The notes: generated by a model from the letters alone, not told the origin. 64,000 bases of DNA from an uncultured Lachnospiraceae bacterium (GCA_902765725.1 CACXAT010000017.1:1-64000); one strand, 5' to 3'. Shown: positions 52,639-62,434, counted from the first letter of the stretch. Made by a program: numbers and translations.

Positions 52639-54771
52639 ATGCAGGCACACAATAATACGATTGAAGAGTTTCTTGGCGCTCCGAAGACGGTATTTGTAGT
52701 ACCGGTTTATCAGCGAAACTATGATTGGCAGAACGATAATTGCAAGCAGCTGTTCAACGATATTGTCGGCATCGTGCAGTCAGGACGCGAGCATTTCCTG
52801 GGTACGATCTGCTTCAAAGTTGCCAGCAGTCATGAACGATCTATTATTGATGGCCAGCAGCGATTAACCAGCATTACCCTCATGCTGAAAGCCATTTATG
52901 ATTATGATGCGGATCAGGAAATTCGGGATGAGATAAAGGATCAGTACCTGTATAACAAGGGAAGAGGAATAGACTCAGAGTTTCTTAAGTATAAGCTGCA
53001 CTTGAATAAACGGGATGATGCTGTATATCATATCCTTTTAGATACTGAAGCAAAGAAGGTCAACGAGAAACTATCATCATCACAGAAGAACTCTCGCATC
53101 TATCAGAATTACCTGCTTTTCTATGATCTGATATCCGGTTATGTGGTAAAGGGTGGGGCTGTTGGAGACATCCTGGAAGCACTTCGTAGTCTGACAATCA
53201 TTGAACTGGAAATCACGCAGGAGAACCCTCAGGAGATATTTGAGAGCCTGAATTCTACTGGACTTGATCTGACCAACGTAGACCTTCTCAGGAATTATTT
53301 TTTGATGCAGTTCGGCCATGATGATCAGACCAGGCTTTATGAAGATTACTGGAGCCAAATTGAAGATGCCATTGGTGTAGACCGGATGGAACAGTTCTTT
53401 GTGGATTTTCTTGTGTTCAGGAAACGAAGTGATGCAATTACGATTAATGGCAGGCGGAACCATATTACGGAGAGGTCGTTATACATTGCATTTAAGGATT
53501 ATTATGCTTCCTTGAATTATGAGACCGATTATGAAAAGACGTTTAAATGCTTCGAGGACTTGCGAAATTGTGCAGAAATATATAAGGCATTCCTGTTTCC
53601 GGATGAAATTAATCTGGACAAAGAGTCCCCTATGAGAAGAAAGCTATATTTTCTCTTATCTATCAACGATTCAAGTAAAGCCAGAAGCCTATTGCTGTAT
53701 ATTTTCGATTTGCACAATAAAAAACTGATTGATGATGAGATGCTGAATACAGCTGTTGATGGCATTGCATCGCTGACGTTTCGGGCAAGGATCTGTAAGG
53801 CACAGGGTATAAACCGTCAGTTTGCCGGCAATGTGATGATTCGTCTTGATGAGATCACGGACTACAGTCAGTTTATAGAGGCATTTTGGCAGGCAATTAC
53901 GGTTGGTAAAGGCTCTTATGCATTTCCGTCTGATGCCGAATTTACAGAAGCACTGGTTCATAAGGACTTATACCAGACACTTCGTAGCCGTGGGACAAAG
54001 TACCTACTTTATACCTTGGAGGCTTATTCGCCGTATCCGAAAGGGTTACCGCCCTTTAATGATGAATCAATTTCAATCGAACACATTATGCCGCAGACGT
54101 TAACGGCCCAATGGAAGATCTACCTTTCAAAAGAAACTATGGAGAATTATGAATCCGCACTTCACAGATTGGGGAATCTTGCGTTGACCAATTACAACGG
54201 TGAGATGTCCAACAAAGACTTCAAGGATAAACGCGAGATATACAAGGATTCAAAATTCTATTACACTACGCGCATTCCGGAATATACTCAATGGCAGATT
54301 GGTGAAATCGAAGACCGGTCAAAAAAACTGGCATCGGAAGCTTTAAAGATTTGGTCACTGCCAGCAAAATATCAGGGAACAAAGGCCGTATCCGAATCTC
54401 TACACACACTTGGTGAAGACACTGCGCAGTTCGCATATACGAAGCCATCGGCTCTTCTGATTGGAAATAATGAGTTTTCCGTGAGCTTCTGGGCTGACAT
54501 TTTGCCAATTGTATGTAAGCTTTTGGACAAAGAGAATCATGAGGCATTCATGGAAATTGTGAGACCAGACAGAATATCTGCATTTGGAATAGAAGATGAA
54601 GAACATGACTATTCTCAGAATGGCGCGTTCGTACAAGTGACAGGCAATGTGTATATCAGAGCTGTTATGTCCGCTGCAAGCGTCTTATATGTGACTTCCC
54701 GTATAGTTTCAGATTATGACAAGGTTGCAGGAACGGATTATGCAGATAATATTCTGTTTTCTCTGAAATAA
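52639..54771 (+). CDS. GmrSD-like DUF262/DUF1524 protein
   Basis: 710 residues. The N-terminal DUF262 domain has VPVYQRNYDWQNDNCKQL and IIDGQQRLTSITLML, the ParB-like DGQQR nucleotide site. A helical middle follows. The DUF1524 part (about 470-570) has the His-Me-type nuclease series IEHIMPQ ... LHRLGNLALTNYN ... MSNKDFKDK. These two domains make up GmrS and GmrD, which restrict DNA with modified bases. Fused forms are common in defence islands. About 140 extra C-terminal residues are unassigned. ATG 52639 has AAGGAAGGTGTTTAC upstream. It heads a run of four close genes. Confidence 0.85.
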   Translation: MQAHNNTIEEFLGAPKTVFVVPVYQRNYDWQNDNCKQLFNDIVGIVQSGREHFLGTICFKVASSHERSIIDGQQRLTSITLMLKAIYDYDADQEIRDEIKDQYLYNKGRGIDSEFLKYKLHLNKRDDAVYHILLDTEAKKVNEKLSSSQKNSRIYQNYLLFYDLISGYVVKGGAVGDILEALRSLTIIELEITQENPQEIFESLNSTGLDLTNVDLLRNYFLMQFGHDDQTRLYEDYWSQIEDAIGVDRMEQFFVDFLVFRKRSDAITINGRRNHITERSLYIAFKDYYASLNYETDYEKTFKCFEDLRNCAEIYKAFLFPDEINLDKESPMRRKLYFLLSINDSSKARSLLLYIFDLHNKKLIDDEMLNTAVDGIASLTFRARICKAQGINRQFAGNVMIRLDEITDYSQFIEAFWQAITVGKGSYAFPSDAEFTEALVHKDLYQTLRSRGTKYLLYTLEAYSPYPKGLPPFNDESISIEHIMPQTLTAQWKIYLSKETMENYESALHRLGNLALTNYNGEMSNKDFKDKREIYKDSKFYYTTRIPEYTQWQIGEIEDRSKKLASEALKIWSLPAKYQGTKAVSESLHTLGEDTAQFAYTKPSALLIGNNEFSVSFWADILPIVCKLLDKENHEAFMEIVRPDRISAFGIEDEEHDYSQNGAFVQVTGNVYIRAVMSAASVLYVTSRIVSDYDKVAGTDYADNILFSLK

Positions 54772-54798
54772 AGCAAAAGTGGCTCATAACAGTGGGAT

Positions 54799-54993
54799 AT
54801 GATGATCGATAAGAATAATAGAATATACGGTTCAACACCAGCTGGGGGCGATTATTCTGAAATCTTCTATATGAACAAGAAGCATGAATGTGTAGAGCCT
54901 GAGGAAGCTGAGATAGGTGTCATCCGTGAGTGTAAAGAAGACGGGACATTGGTGAAAGAAACCTGGTTTATGACTAAGAAGGGAAAACGCTGA
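54799..54993 (+). CDS. Small hypothetical protein
   Basis: 64 residues (ATG 54799, or ATG 54802), with GGATAT before it and no strong ribosome binding site. Polar, no TM segment: IYGSTPAGGDYSEIFYMNKK, ending in KETWFMTKKGKR. It lies 27 bp after the DUF262 gene and 6 bp before the next one, so it is probably translated in the same unit. No family recognised. Confidence 0.55.
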   Translation: MMIDKNNRIYGSTPAGGDYSEIFYMNKKHECVEPEEAEIGVIRECKEDGTLVKETWFMTKKGKR

Positions 54994-54999
54994 AGACGC

Positions 55000-55665
55000 A
55001 TGACTGCTCAAATAGAAAAGACACGGACGGATAATACTTCTTACCACAGCTATCAGGAAGCGGATCACTTTGAAATATCTGGAAGACCGATTTTTTCGGT
55101 TCTGGATTTCTGGAAATACTGTTATGGGGATCTCGCCAGCCAATCACCGGCCATTGCAGAATTCCTTGTTGCCAAAGCCCTTCATATTGAAAAGGCCGAG
55201 AATGTGACATATTGGACAGCATATGATATGTCGTATCGCGGTGTTCGGATAGAGGTGAAGGCAACAGAATACGTTCATTCATGGAATAAGACCCGCGTGT
55301 CTAAAGTACGGACATTTTCGATAGCGCCGTCAAATAACAGGTATTGGGGCAACACTGGGGATAGAAAATTGTCCAGACAGAATGATATTTATGTTTTTTG
55401 CATAAACACGAATCAGGAAGTGCAAAAACCACAGCCGCTGAATATTGATTACTGGAAGTTCTATGTTCTGGAAACCAGAAGAATCAATCAATATACCGAA
55501 AAAAACGGAAACCCAAATCAAAAGAAGATATCTCTCAATGTAATAAAACAAATGGCAGGAGTGCCTGTTAACTGGAGCGATCTGAGAAACAAAATAGATC
55601 AGATTGTCGATGAGCGTGCCATAGAACAGCCGAATCCAGAAGGGGAGACTTCCGGTTCGGATTAA
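55000..55665 (+). CDS. Putative PD-(D/E)XK-type nuclease
   Basis: 221 residues, cytoplasmic. The part around residues 55-90 fits a restriction-enzyme core: a helix with Glu (AIAEFLVAKAL), then AYDMSYRGVRIEVKA, giving D ... E-x-K with the usual hydrophobic strands. The middle is beta-rich and Asn/Arg-rich (RTFSIAPSNNRYWG), with a polar C-terminal tail. No close named family is recognised; nuclease identity rests on this motif. It is 6 bp after the small protein gene and 40 bp before the next, in the DUF262 run. Confidence 0.6.
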   Translation: MTAQIEKTRTDNTSYHSYQEADHFEISGRPIFSVLDFWKYCYGDLASQSPAIAEFLVAKALHIEKAENVTYWTAYDMSYRGVRIEVKATEYVHSWNKTRVSKVRTFSIAPSNNRYWGNTGDRKLSRQNDIYVFCINTNQEVQKPQPLNIDYWKFYVLETRRINQYTEKNGNPNQKKISLNVIKQMAGVPVNWSDLRNKIDQIVDERAIEQPNPEGETSGSD

Positions 55666-55705
55666 GCAGGACACGAACTTGATATGTGCAGGAATGGAGA
55701 CTCAT

Positions 55706-56818
55706 ATGAATTATGATAACCTTCATGAATTGATCAACCGATACGAAAGCAAAATCGATTTGCTTTACGGAACTGAGCATTACGAACTCTTCAAGTGGGA
55801 GGCATTTAAGACCTGGCGGGATGCGTGGTTTGAACCATCCCAAGGATTTTCTTCATTTGGGGAGAAGTTTTCTGCTGCCCGCAAAGGATTAGGGTGGTTC
55901 ATGGATAACAGCCGTATGCATCCGAGTACCGGTGTGGTTAAGCTTTGGGAGAAGGAACCGGAAACCGTAGAAAGGCTGTTTAACGAAGTACTCTTTGCTG
56001 AGACCAGGGATGTGAATCAACTTCAAAACCAGATGGATGCATTTATTGAAGAGTATGAACATCTGCGCCAAAGGCATTTCCCCGGGAACTGGTCTTATAA
56101 ACATGACCGGCATTCTGTATCCATTTTCCTTGCTATGAATGATCCGGATTTCAATTATGTTTTCAAAAGCAGTGAAGCACATGCTATGGCGAAGTATACT
56201 GACTTTGGCCTTACTATTGGTGCCGGTGGCAGCTTCAGTCTGGAAAACTACTACAGACTCTGCGATGAAATCGTTCGAGCACTGAAGGAGCATCCGACTT
56301 TACTGGAGAAGCATTTCGATAAGCTGACAGACAAATGCTATCGTGATGAAAGTCTGCATCTGTTGGCCTTTGACCTGATATATTGTTGCAATACATACGG
56401 ATATTACCGGGGGCTCGTTGCTCCGGTGACTGGAAAAACAATCAGGAAAACTGTAAAGAACGAGATTACTCCCGAACAGGCAGCAAAGGCAGAGGCGGAA
56501 AGAGAAGCCAGAATCCAGGACTTGGAGCAGGAGCTTTCGGAACTGGAGCAGAGTATCAGCGATTATGTTGATATCTCCCTGATTGGTGTGCAGGTCACTT
56601 CTGGAAAATACGGGATTGGAACTGTTGTTTCCCAAGATATTAATCGTGTTACTGTGCGGTTCACGGATATCGAAAAGTCGTTTATTCTTGATAAAAAATA
56701 TACTGCACGTCCGCGTTTTGAGAACGATGATGAGATTGTGTCAACCTTCACAGAATACGGAAGAGTGCAGGAACGGATAAAAGCGATACAAAAAGAAATA
56801 AAGTTGCTGAATGTGTGA
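55706..56818 (+). CDS. Protein of unknown function with coiled coil and SH3/KOW-like part
   Basis: 370 residues from ATG 55706 (GGAGACTCAT upstream; ATG 55694 and TTG 55679 are also in frame). The N-terminal 240 residues form an alpha/beta domain with conserved-looking patches (YELFKWEAFKTWRDAWF, STGVVKLWEKEPETVERLFN, FPGNWSYKHDRHSVSIFLAM). This may be a DNA- or protein-recognition domain of a kind seen in restriction loci, but I cannot name it. Residues about 255-295 are a coiled coil, and GVQVTSGKYGIGTVVSQDIN begins a small beta barrel. No nuclease or ATPase motif is seen. Confidence 0.65.
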   Translation: MNYDNLHELINRYESKIDLLYGTEHYELFKWEAFKTWRDAWFEPSQGFSSFGEKFSAARKGLGWFMDNSRMHPSTGVVKLWEKEPETVERLFNEVLFAETRDVNQLQNQMDAFIEEYEHLRQRHFPGNWSYKHDRHSVSIFLAMNDPDFNYVFKSSEAHAMAKYTDFGLTIGAGGSFSLENYYRLCDEIVRALKEHPTLLEKHFDKLTDKCYRDESLHLLAFDLIYCCNTYGYYRGLVAPVTGKTIRKTVKNEITPEQAAKAEAEREARIQDLEQELSELEQSISDYVDISLIGVQVTSGKYGIGTVVSQDINRVTVRFTDIEKSFILDKKYTARPRFENDDEIVSTFTEYGRVQERIKAIQKEIKLLNV

Positions 56819-56927
56819 GGCTATGGCCATGATATTTATGGGTGGTGGAAGAAATTGCTGTATAAACAGAAAGCACCAATAAACAACTGGTTAAAAAGTG
56901 AGATAAACTGCAAGGCTTAAAACAATT

Positions 56928-58100
56928 ATGAATACAGATGATAAAGAAAAGGCATTACAGGATTTTTTACTTGATATTGATTGCCTGGATGCCCTTCTTC
57001 CGTGGACAGGAAAGTTTAATCTTTTCGATGTGCTTAAGATATCAAGAACAGAGATCAGGCACAGCAATGTTCTTGCCTGGCTTTTTTCTGCGAATGAGAA
57101 CCATGGTATGGGAGATGCCTTTATCCGTGGTATTCTCCAGAAGCTCGTGGAAAACGATACAGAAGGCCGTTATGATGTGTTTGGCGTTCTGCTGATGGAT
57201 TTTTATTCCTTTACGATATATCGCGAATGGAAGAACATTGACATTCTACTCGTATCCGATGAAGAGAAAACTGTGATTGCTATTGAGAATAAGGTTGGTT
57301 CGGGTGAACACAGTGATCAATTAAACAGGTATCGAAAAATCCTGGAAGAAACTTATCCTGATTATCAGAGAGTCCTGGCGTTTCTCACACCGGATGGTGA
57401 TGCTCCCAGTGATGAGAAAAACTGGGGTATCCTTACATACCTGGATATTATAGATGTTCTGGAAGATATATGCAGTCGGATGGATCTGGTTCCGGATGTG
57501 GGTCTGATGATAAAGAACTATGTAGAAACTCTGAGGAGGGATGTTGTGGACGATCAGCAGTTAAAAGAGGTCTGTAATAAGATATACGAGAAGCACAAGA
57601 AAGCGTTGGATCTGATATTTGAGAATCGCATTGACAGCAAGAGCCAAACTGCTGCCGCCATCAGATCTGTCCTTTTGGAATATACGGAAAACGGGAAAAT
57701 TATATATGATGGCTCAGATAACTCCGATTCTTACATCAAGTTCTATACGAAGGAGATGGACGAATTGTTAAAACCCATGATGGAGAACAACAGCTCATGG
57801 GGAAATGATAGAGTCTATTGCTTTTGGATGGGGAGCAGGGATGAAGCATTCCGTACAGTATTTGAACTTGGTGGCTGGAATGTACCACCCGAATTGGACG
57901 CCATCCAGCAAAAGATTATTGACATTGAAAAGCCGAATGATAAGAAACGGAAAGATTTCCGATACAAACGAGTTTACAGTAAAAAGTTCACGATAGATGA
58001 AGCGGATGAATCATTAAGATCAAAGATGGCTGCAGCATTGGACGATATGCTGATGTGGCAGAAGAGGCTGATCAGGGAGATCACTGCTGAAAAAGAGTGA
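56928..58100 (+). CDS. PD-(D/E)XK nuclease superfamily protein (PDDEXK_4-like)
   Basis: 390 residues. N-terminal part: LFDVLKISRTEIRHSNVLAW LF-type opening seen in the PF14281 group. The catalytic motif is Asp in NIDILLV and ENK in VIAIENKVGSGEHSDQLNRY, followed by VLAFLTPDG. The C-terminal half is helical, with a KRKDFRYKRVYSKKF strand set. A nuclease on DNA or RNA is likely; the target is unknown. It starts 109 bp after the previous gene and ends 13 bp before the next. Confidence 0.78.
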   Translation: MNTDDKEKALQDFLLDIDCLDALLPWTGKFNLFDVLKISRTEIRHSNVLAWLFSANENHGMGDAFIRGILQKLVENDTEGRYDVFGVLLMDFYSFTIYREWKNIDILLVSDEEKTVIAIENKVGSGEHSDQLNRYRKILEETYPDYQRVLAFLTPDGDAPSDEKNWGILTYLDIIDVLEDICSRMDLVPDVGLMIKNYVETLRRDVVDDQQLKEVCNKIYEKHKKALDLIFENRIDSKSQTAAAIRSVLLEYTENGKIIYDGSDNSDSYIKFYTKEMDELLKPMMENNSSWGNDRVYCFWMGSRDEAFRTVFELGGWNVPPELDAIQQKIIDIEKPNDKKRKDFRYKRVYSKKFTIDEADESLRSKMAAALDDMLMWQKRLIREITAEKE

Positions 58101-58113
58101 AGGCAGGAAGACA

Positions 58114-58686
58114 ATGAGCAGAGAGGCTGGCGATTTTGCAAACATAAGGGGAGACATCGCATTCCTTAATGGGATATACACAGCCTATGTAGAGGAAATC
58201 CTTTATCCTGTCCTGAAGACAGGCAATATGATCAGCTTGATTGTAGATATTTTTCCTGCATTCGACGAAGAGGAAACTCGGGCTGATCAGGCGCTGTCTG
58301 CACAGATAAAGAATTATCTTGAGGTAGGGAATTTTGATAAGGATGGTAACTTTATTCCACTTCCATCAAATGATAACTTTGAGTTCTCCCTTGAGGAAAT
58401 AATGGTGCCAGCCCAGCACAATACATCTGACGATGAGCTTTTTGAAAAAGAACTGTATCATTTTTTGGAAGCTTATTCAGATCTGACAAGATTGTCATCA
58501 GCAGTAAAGGCATTTACTCAAAGGACGCATTGGTATTTGAGCAGTTTCTCCGGACTATATCATGCAGACAGTGAGCTGATCGGTCAGCTGAAAAAAAGTA
58601 TACATTTTCATAGGATACCAACAGACGCAGTATTCTTTGTGTTCGGCTCTGAAGTGATGATGCTTACGATAGGATATGATTTCTGA
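58114..58686 (+). CDS. Hypothetical protein, acidic
   Basis: 190 residues, net acidic, no TM segment or signal. Helical start (IAFLNGIYTAYVEEILYPVL), acidic loop (DIFPAFDEEETRADQAL), and a C-terminal strand-rich end (IPTDAVFFVFGSEVMMLTIG). AGGAAGACA precedes ATG 58114. It is 13 bp from the PD-(D/E)XK gene, which suggests a pair; an immunity or regulatory partner is possible. No family recognised. Confidence 0.6.
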   Translation: MSREAGDFANIRGDIAFLNGIYTAYVEEILYPVLKTGNMISLIVDIFPAFDEEETRADQALSAQIKNYLEVGNFDKDGNFIPLPSNDNFEFSLEEIMVPAQHNTSDDELFEKELYHFLEAYSDLTRLSSAVKAFTQRTHWYLSSFSGLYHADSELIGQLKKSIHFHRIPTDAVFFVFGSEVMMLTIGYDF

Positions 58687-58816
58687 TAAGAACAATAGGA
58701 CATCGCTTTCTTTGTGGAGGAGAACACGGAGGCGGAGATCACTGACTGACGAGGAGCGGGAGATCCGATAAAGAACAGGAAAGATAGAACTGCCGGGGAG
58801 GAGGTGACAGGGTATC

Positions 58817-61582
58817 ATGGAACACTTGCGGTGTGTGGTTGAGCGCATCACGTATCAGAATGCGGAAAACGGATATTCTGTCATCAAGTGCCGTGCTAAG
58901 GGATATCAGGATCTGGTGACGGTAGTTGGCTCCATGCCGGATGTGCACGTGGGAAGCGTACTGTATCTCGGCGGCAGCTGGCGGATTGACGCGAAGTATG
59001 GCCGGCAGTTCTCCATGGAAACGTTCGAGGAGACGCTGCCGGCTACGGTATTTGGCATTGAAAAATACCTAGGAAGCGGTCTTGTAAAAGGGGTCGGACC
59101 GAAGTTTGCCGGGCGGATCGTAAAACAGTTCGGTGCCGATACGCTGAATGTGATCGAGGAGGATCCGGACCGTCTGCTGGAAGTGACCGGGATCGGCAAA
59201 GTCCGCGTGGAGCGGATCAAGAAGAGCTGGCAGGAGCAGAAGGAGATCAAGAACATCATGCTCTTTCTGCAGAGCCATGATGTTTCTACCAGCCATGCAA
59301 CCAAGATCTATAAGACCTACGGAAATGACAGCATCAAGGTGGTGCAGGAAAATCCGTACCACCTGGCAGATGATATCTGGGGGATCGGATTTAAGACGGC
59401 GGATACCATCGCGGAAAAGATGGGGTTCGACCATGAGAAATATGTGCGCCTGCGCAGCGGTATTCTGTACACCTTGAATAAGCTTTCGGAAGATGGCCAT
59501 TGCTATGCCACGAGGGACATGCTACTGAAGACCGGATCCGAGCTGCTCTCCGTGGAGGAGAATGTCCTGACGATGTCGCTGGACGAGATGATCCGTGCGG
59601 AGGATGTGATCACGGAGCAGATTCCGCTTCCTGAGAATGCCGCTCCGGATATGATGCCGGAGAAGGCGATATATCTTCCGCCTTTCTACTTCTCTGAGAT
59701 GGGGACAGCGAAAAGACTGGCTGCGATTTACGGAAACGGTGATGGCATACATGTGAACCCGGCGGGGCTGGCGCAGCGTATCAGCCGCCGCACCGGGATG
59801 CAGTATGATGAGATCCAGATGCAGGCCATCCTGACAGCGGTGCAGAGTAAGGTGCTGGTGCTGACCGGAGGGCCTGGCACAGGAAAGACAACGACCACAC
59901 TCGGCATTATTACCGCATTCCGTGAAGCCGGAGCGAAGATTCTGCTGGCAGCACCGACCGGCCGCGCAGCAAAGAGGCTTTCGGAAGCGACCGGGATGGA
60001 AGCAAAAACCATACACCGGCTTCTGGAAGTGAAGCCGCCGGAAGGGTACCAGAAAAATGAGGAAAACCCATTAGAGGGTGATGTGCTGATCGTGGATGAA
60101 TGCTCCATGATCGATATTATGCTCATGTATAACCTTCTGAAGGCGATCCCTGATACCATGACATTGATACTGGTGGGGGATATTGACCAGCTGCCGAGCG
60201 TAGGCGCGGGAAACGTTCTTAGGGATATCATTGACTCCACCGGCTTTCCGGTGGTTCGGCTTACGCGCATCTTCCGGCAGGCACAGACCAGCCGGATTAT
60301 TATGAATGCCCATCGGATCAACGCCGGAAAGATGCCGGATATTTCCAATGGTGCAAAGAGTGATTTCTTCTTCATGGATATGGAAAAGCAGGCGGAGAGA
60401 AGTGGCCGGAATCCTGAAGATAGTACTGTCCTGGCTGAAGAAGCAGCACGGACGATCACGGAGCTGGTCACGATCAAACTGTCCCGCTATTATCAGACGC
60501 CGCCTTCGGAGATTCAGGTGCTGACGCCTATGCAGCGCGGCGTTGTAGGGGCAGCCAATCTGAATCAGGCACTGCAGCAGGCATTAAATCCTGGAGAAGT
60601 TGGCCTTCGCCGGGGCGGATATCTGTTCAAAGTCCGGGATAAGGTTATGCAGATCCGGAACAATTATGACAAAGAGGTCTTCAACGGAGATGTCGGAGTC
60701 ATTGAGTCGGTGGATCTGGAAGACCGGGAGCTGATTGTCCACTTTGATGACAGAACTGTCACCTATGACGTGACGGAACTGGACGAGCTGGTCCTTGCTT
60801 ATGCAACGACTATTCATAAATCCCAGGGGTCGGAGTATCCTATCGTAGTGATTCCTATTCTGATGAATCACTTTGTGATGCTGCAGAGGAACCTGATCTA
60901 TACCGGAATTACCAGGGCGAAGAAGATACTGGTTCTGGTCGGAACAAAGAAGGCGCTCGGATATGCAGTCCAAAATGTGACTGTGAGCAAGCGCAACACC
61001 ATGCTGAAGGAACGGCTGCAGAGAGCACAGGACAGACCGGTGAAGGTGCTGCCCTTCCATACATCTGCAGAAGCGGATAATCCGATAAAGCCGGGGGCAT
61101 ATGCAGCTGCGTATCCGGAACCGGCACAGATGGTGGCAGAGCAGAGAGCGCCGTATCATGCAGGTGGCCAGGAGGGCAGTCAGCCGACGCAGACCGAAAG
61201 GATCTCCCACGAGGAATGGCTGAAGAAGGATCTTTTTGAACGTCTGGCTCAGTCAAACTTCCGGAGCCGTTTTCAGTTGAAAGAAGCCGATATAGCCTAT
61301 ATCAATGAGAAAGGCATGGAAACGATCCGGACGCATGCTGCGCAGATCATCCGCCAACGTCTGGCAGATGCGCAGCCGAAGAATGACGGAAAGCAGACAC
61401 CGATGCGAGGCGCACCAAAAGGGCATCCGGTTTTTATCGGCCAGCATGCAACCGGGACCTGCTGCAGAGGCTGCCTGGAAAAGTGGCATGGGATCCCGAA
61501 GGGGAGGCCAATGTCAGAAGCAGAGCAGGAACACGTAGCGGATGTACTGATGCAATGGATCGGGCGGCAGATGAAAGAGTAA
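58817..61582 (+). CDS. recD2: RecD2-type DNA helicase with C-terminal DUF4186-like domain
   Basis: The 921-residue SF1 helicase unwinds DNA 5' to 3'. Residues 1-80 are an OB-like N-terminal region, followed by helix-hairpin-helix repeats (YLGSGLVKGVGPKFAGRIVK; LEVTGIGKVRVERI). Walker A GGPGTGKTTT has Lys357, then LAAPTGRAAKRLSE, VDECSMIDI, GDIDQLPSVG, and the UvrD_C_2 motif YATTIHKSQGSEYP. After residue 725 comes a low-complexity linker, and from about 799 a DUF4186-like domain (NFRSRFQLKEADIAYINEKG, GKQTPMRG, GHPVFIGQHATGTCCRGCL). GAGGAGGTGA precedes ATG 58817. RecD2 usually ends after its helicase core, so the fusion is notable. Confidence 0.88.
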   Translation: MEHLRCVVERITYQNAENGYSVIKCRAKGYQDLVTVVGSMPDVHVGSVLYLGGSWRIDAKYGRQFSMETFEETLPATVFGIEKYLGSGLVKGVGPKFAGRIVKQFGADTLNVIEEDPDRLLEVTGIGKVRVERIKKSWQEQKEIKNIMLFLQSHDVSTSHATKIYKTYGNDSIKVVQENPYHLADDIWGIGFKTADTIAEKMGFDHEKYVRLRSGILYTLNKLSEDGHCYATRDMLLKTGSELLSVEENVLTMSLDEMIRAEDVITEQIPLPENAAPDMMPEKAIYLPPFYFSEMGTAKRLAAIYGNGDGIHVNPAGLAQRISRRTGMQYDEIQMQAILTAVQSKVLVLTGGPGTGKTTTTLGIITAFREAGAKILLAAPTGRAAKRLSEATGMEAKTIHRLLEVKPPEGYQKNEENPLEGDVLIVDECSMIDIMLMYNLLKAIPDTMTLILVGDIDQLPSVGAGNVLRDIIDSTGFPVVRLTRIFRQAQTSRIIMNAHRINAGKMPDISNGAKSDFFFMDMEKQAERSGRNPEDSTVLAEEAARTITELVTIKLSRYYQTPPSEIQVLTPMQRGVVGAANLNQALQQALNPGEVGLRRGGYLFKVRDKVMQIRNNYDKEVFNGDVGVIESVDLEDRELIVHFDDRTVTYDVTELDELVLAYATTIHKSQGSEYPIVVIPILMNHFVMLQRNLIYTGITRAKKILVLVGTKKALGYAVQNVTVSKRNTMLKERLQRAQDRPVKVLPFHTSAEADNPIKPGAYAAAYPEPAQMVAEQRAPYHAGGQEGSQPTQTERISHEEWLKKDLFERLAQSNFRSRFQLKEADIAYINEKGMETIRTHAAQIIRQRLADAQPKNDGKQTPMRGAPKGHPVFIGQHATGTCCRGCLEKWHGIPKGRPMSEAEQEHVADVLMQWIGRQMKE

Positions 61583-61633
61583 AGCAGCCCGGGGATTGCC
61601 CTGTCATAACGAAGATGGAGAAGGGGAATAACC

Positions 61634-62415
61634 ATGGCGGAAAATGAAAAACTGACGATCCTGCATCTGATGGATCTTCTTTTGGACCGGACAGACCGGG
61701 ATCATACCATGACAGCGGAGAAGATCGGACAGCTGCGCGGCAGTACTCCCGGATACTATGTTGATGAGCGGGATTTCGAACTTGCAGAATTAAAACTCCT
61801 GGTTGATGCAGTGCAGTCTTCCAAGTTTATAACGGAAGAGAAATCCAGGGAGCTCATCAGAAAGCTTGGAAGGCTGACCAGCAGGGAGAACAGCAAACAG
61901 TTGCAGCGTCAGGTGTATATTATTAACCGGCCGAAAACAGATAATGACGCTATTTACCAGAATGTCGATGCGATCCATACGAGAACTATTATCTTGTCGG
62001 ATTTGATGAGGAAACAAAGAAAATCAAACACTATCGCGTAGACAAGATGGAGGACATCAGTCTCACCCATGATAAGCGAAATGGTCGTGAACAGTTTCGG
62101 GATTTTGATCTGGCAGCGTTTGCCAAAAAGACCTTCGGGATGTACGGAGGGACGGATACAAAGGTCACGCTCTGCTGTGAAGAACATCTGGCTGGTGTGA
62201 TTCTTGACCGCTTTGGAAAAGACATCATGATGATTCCGAAAGATGACCATACATTCAGAGTGACTGTGCTGGTGACTGTCAGTCCTCAGTTTTTTGGATG
62301 GATCACTGGTATCGGAGCGGGGATCCGCATTGACGGGCCGGAGGAGGTACAGGAGGAATACAGGGAATACCTACGGACAATAATGAACCTTTACGAAGCC
62401 AGGCAGGATTCGTGA
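61634..62415 (+). pseudogene. WYL-domain regulator broken by an internal deletion and frameshift
   Basis: Frame 1 (61634-62041) gives a DeoR/WYL-type winged-helix N-terminus (LHLMDLLLDRTDRDHTMTAE) to about 61,980, then runs out of frame to a stop. From about 61,983 the other frame reads NYYLVGFDEETKKIKHYRVD and on through MEDISLTHDKRNGREQF to the C-terminal WCX-like part, stop 62413-62415. The WYL-defining segment that should lie between the halves (IxFxY ... SPYxL) is missing, about 50-60 residues by comparison with family length. The joint is therefore a deletion that also shifted frame. GAAGGGGAATAACC precedes ATG 61634. It was likely an element-encoded repressor. Confidence 0.8.
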
Positions 62416-62434
62416 TTCTGCACAAAAATCCCGA

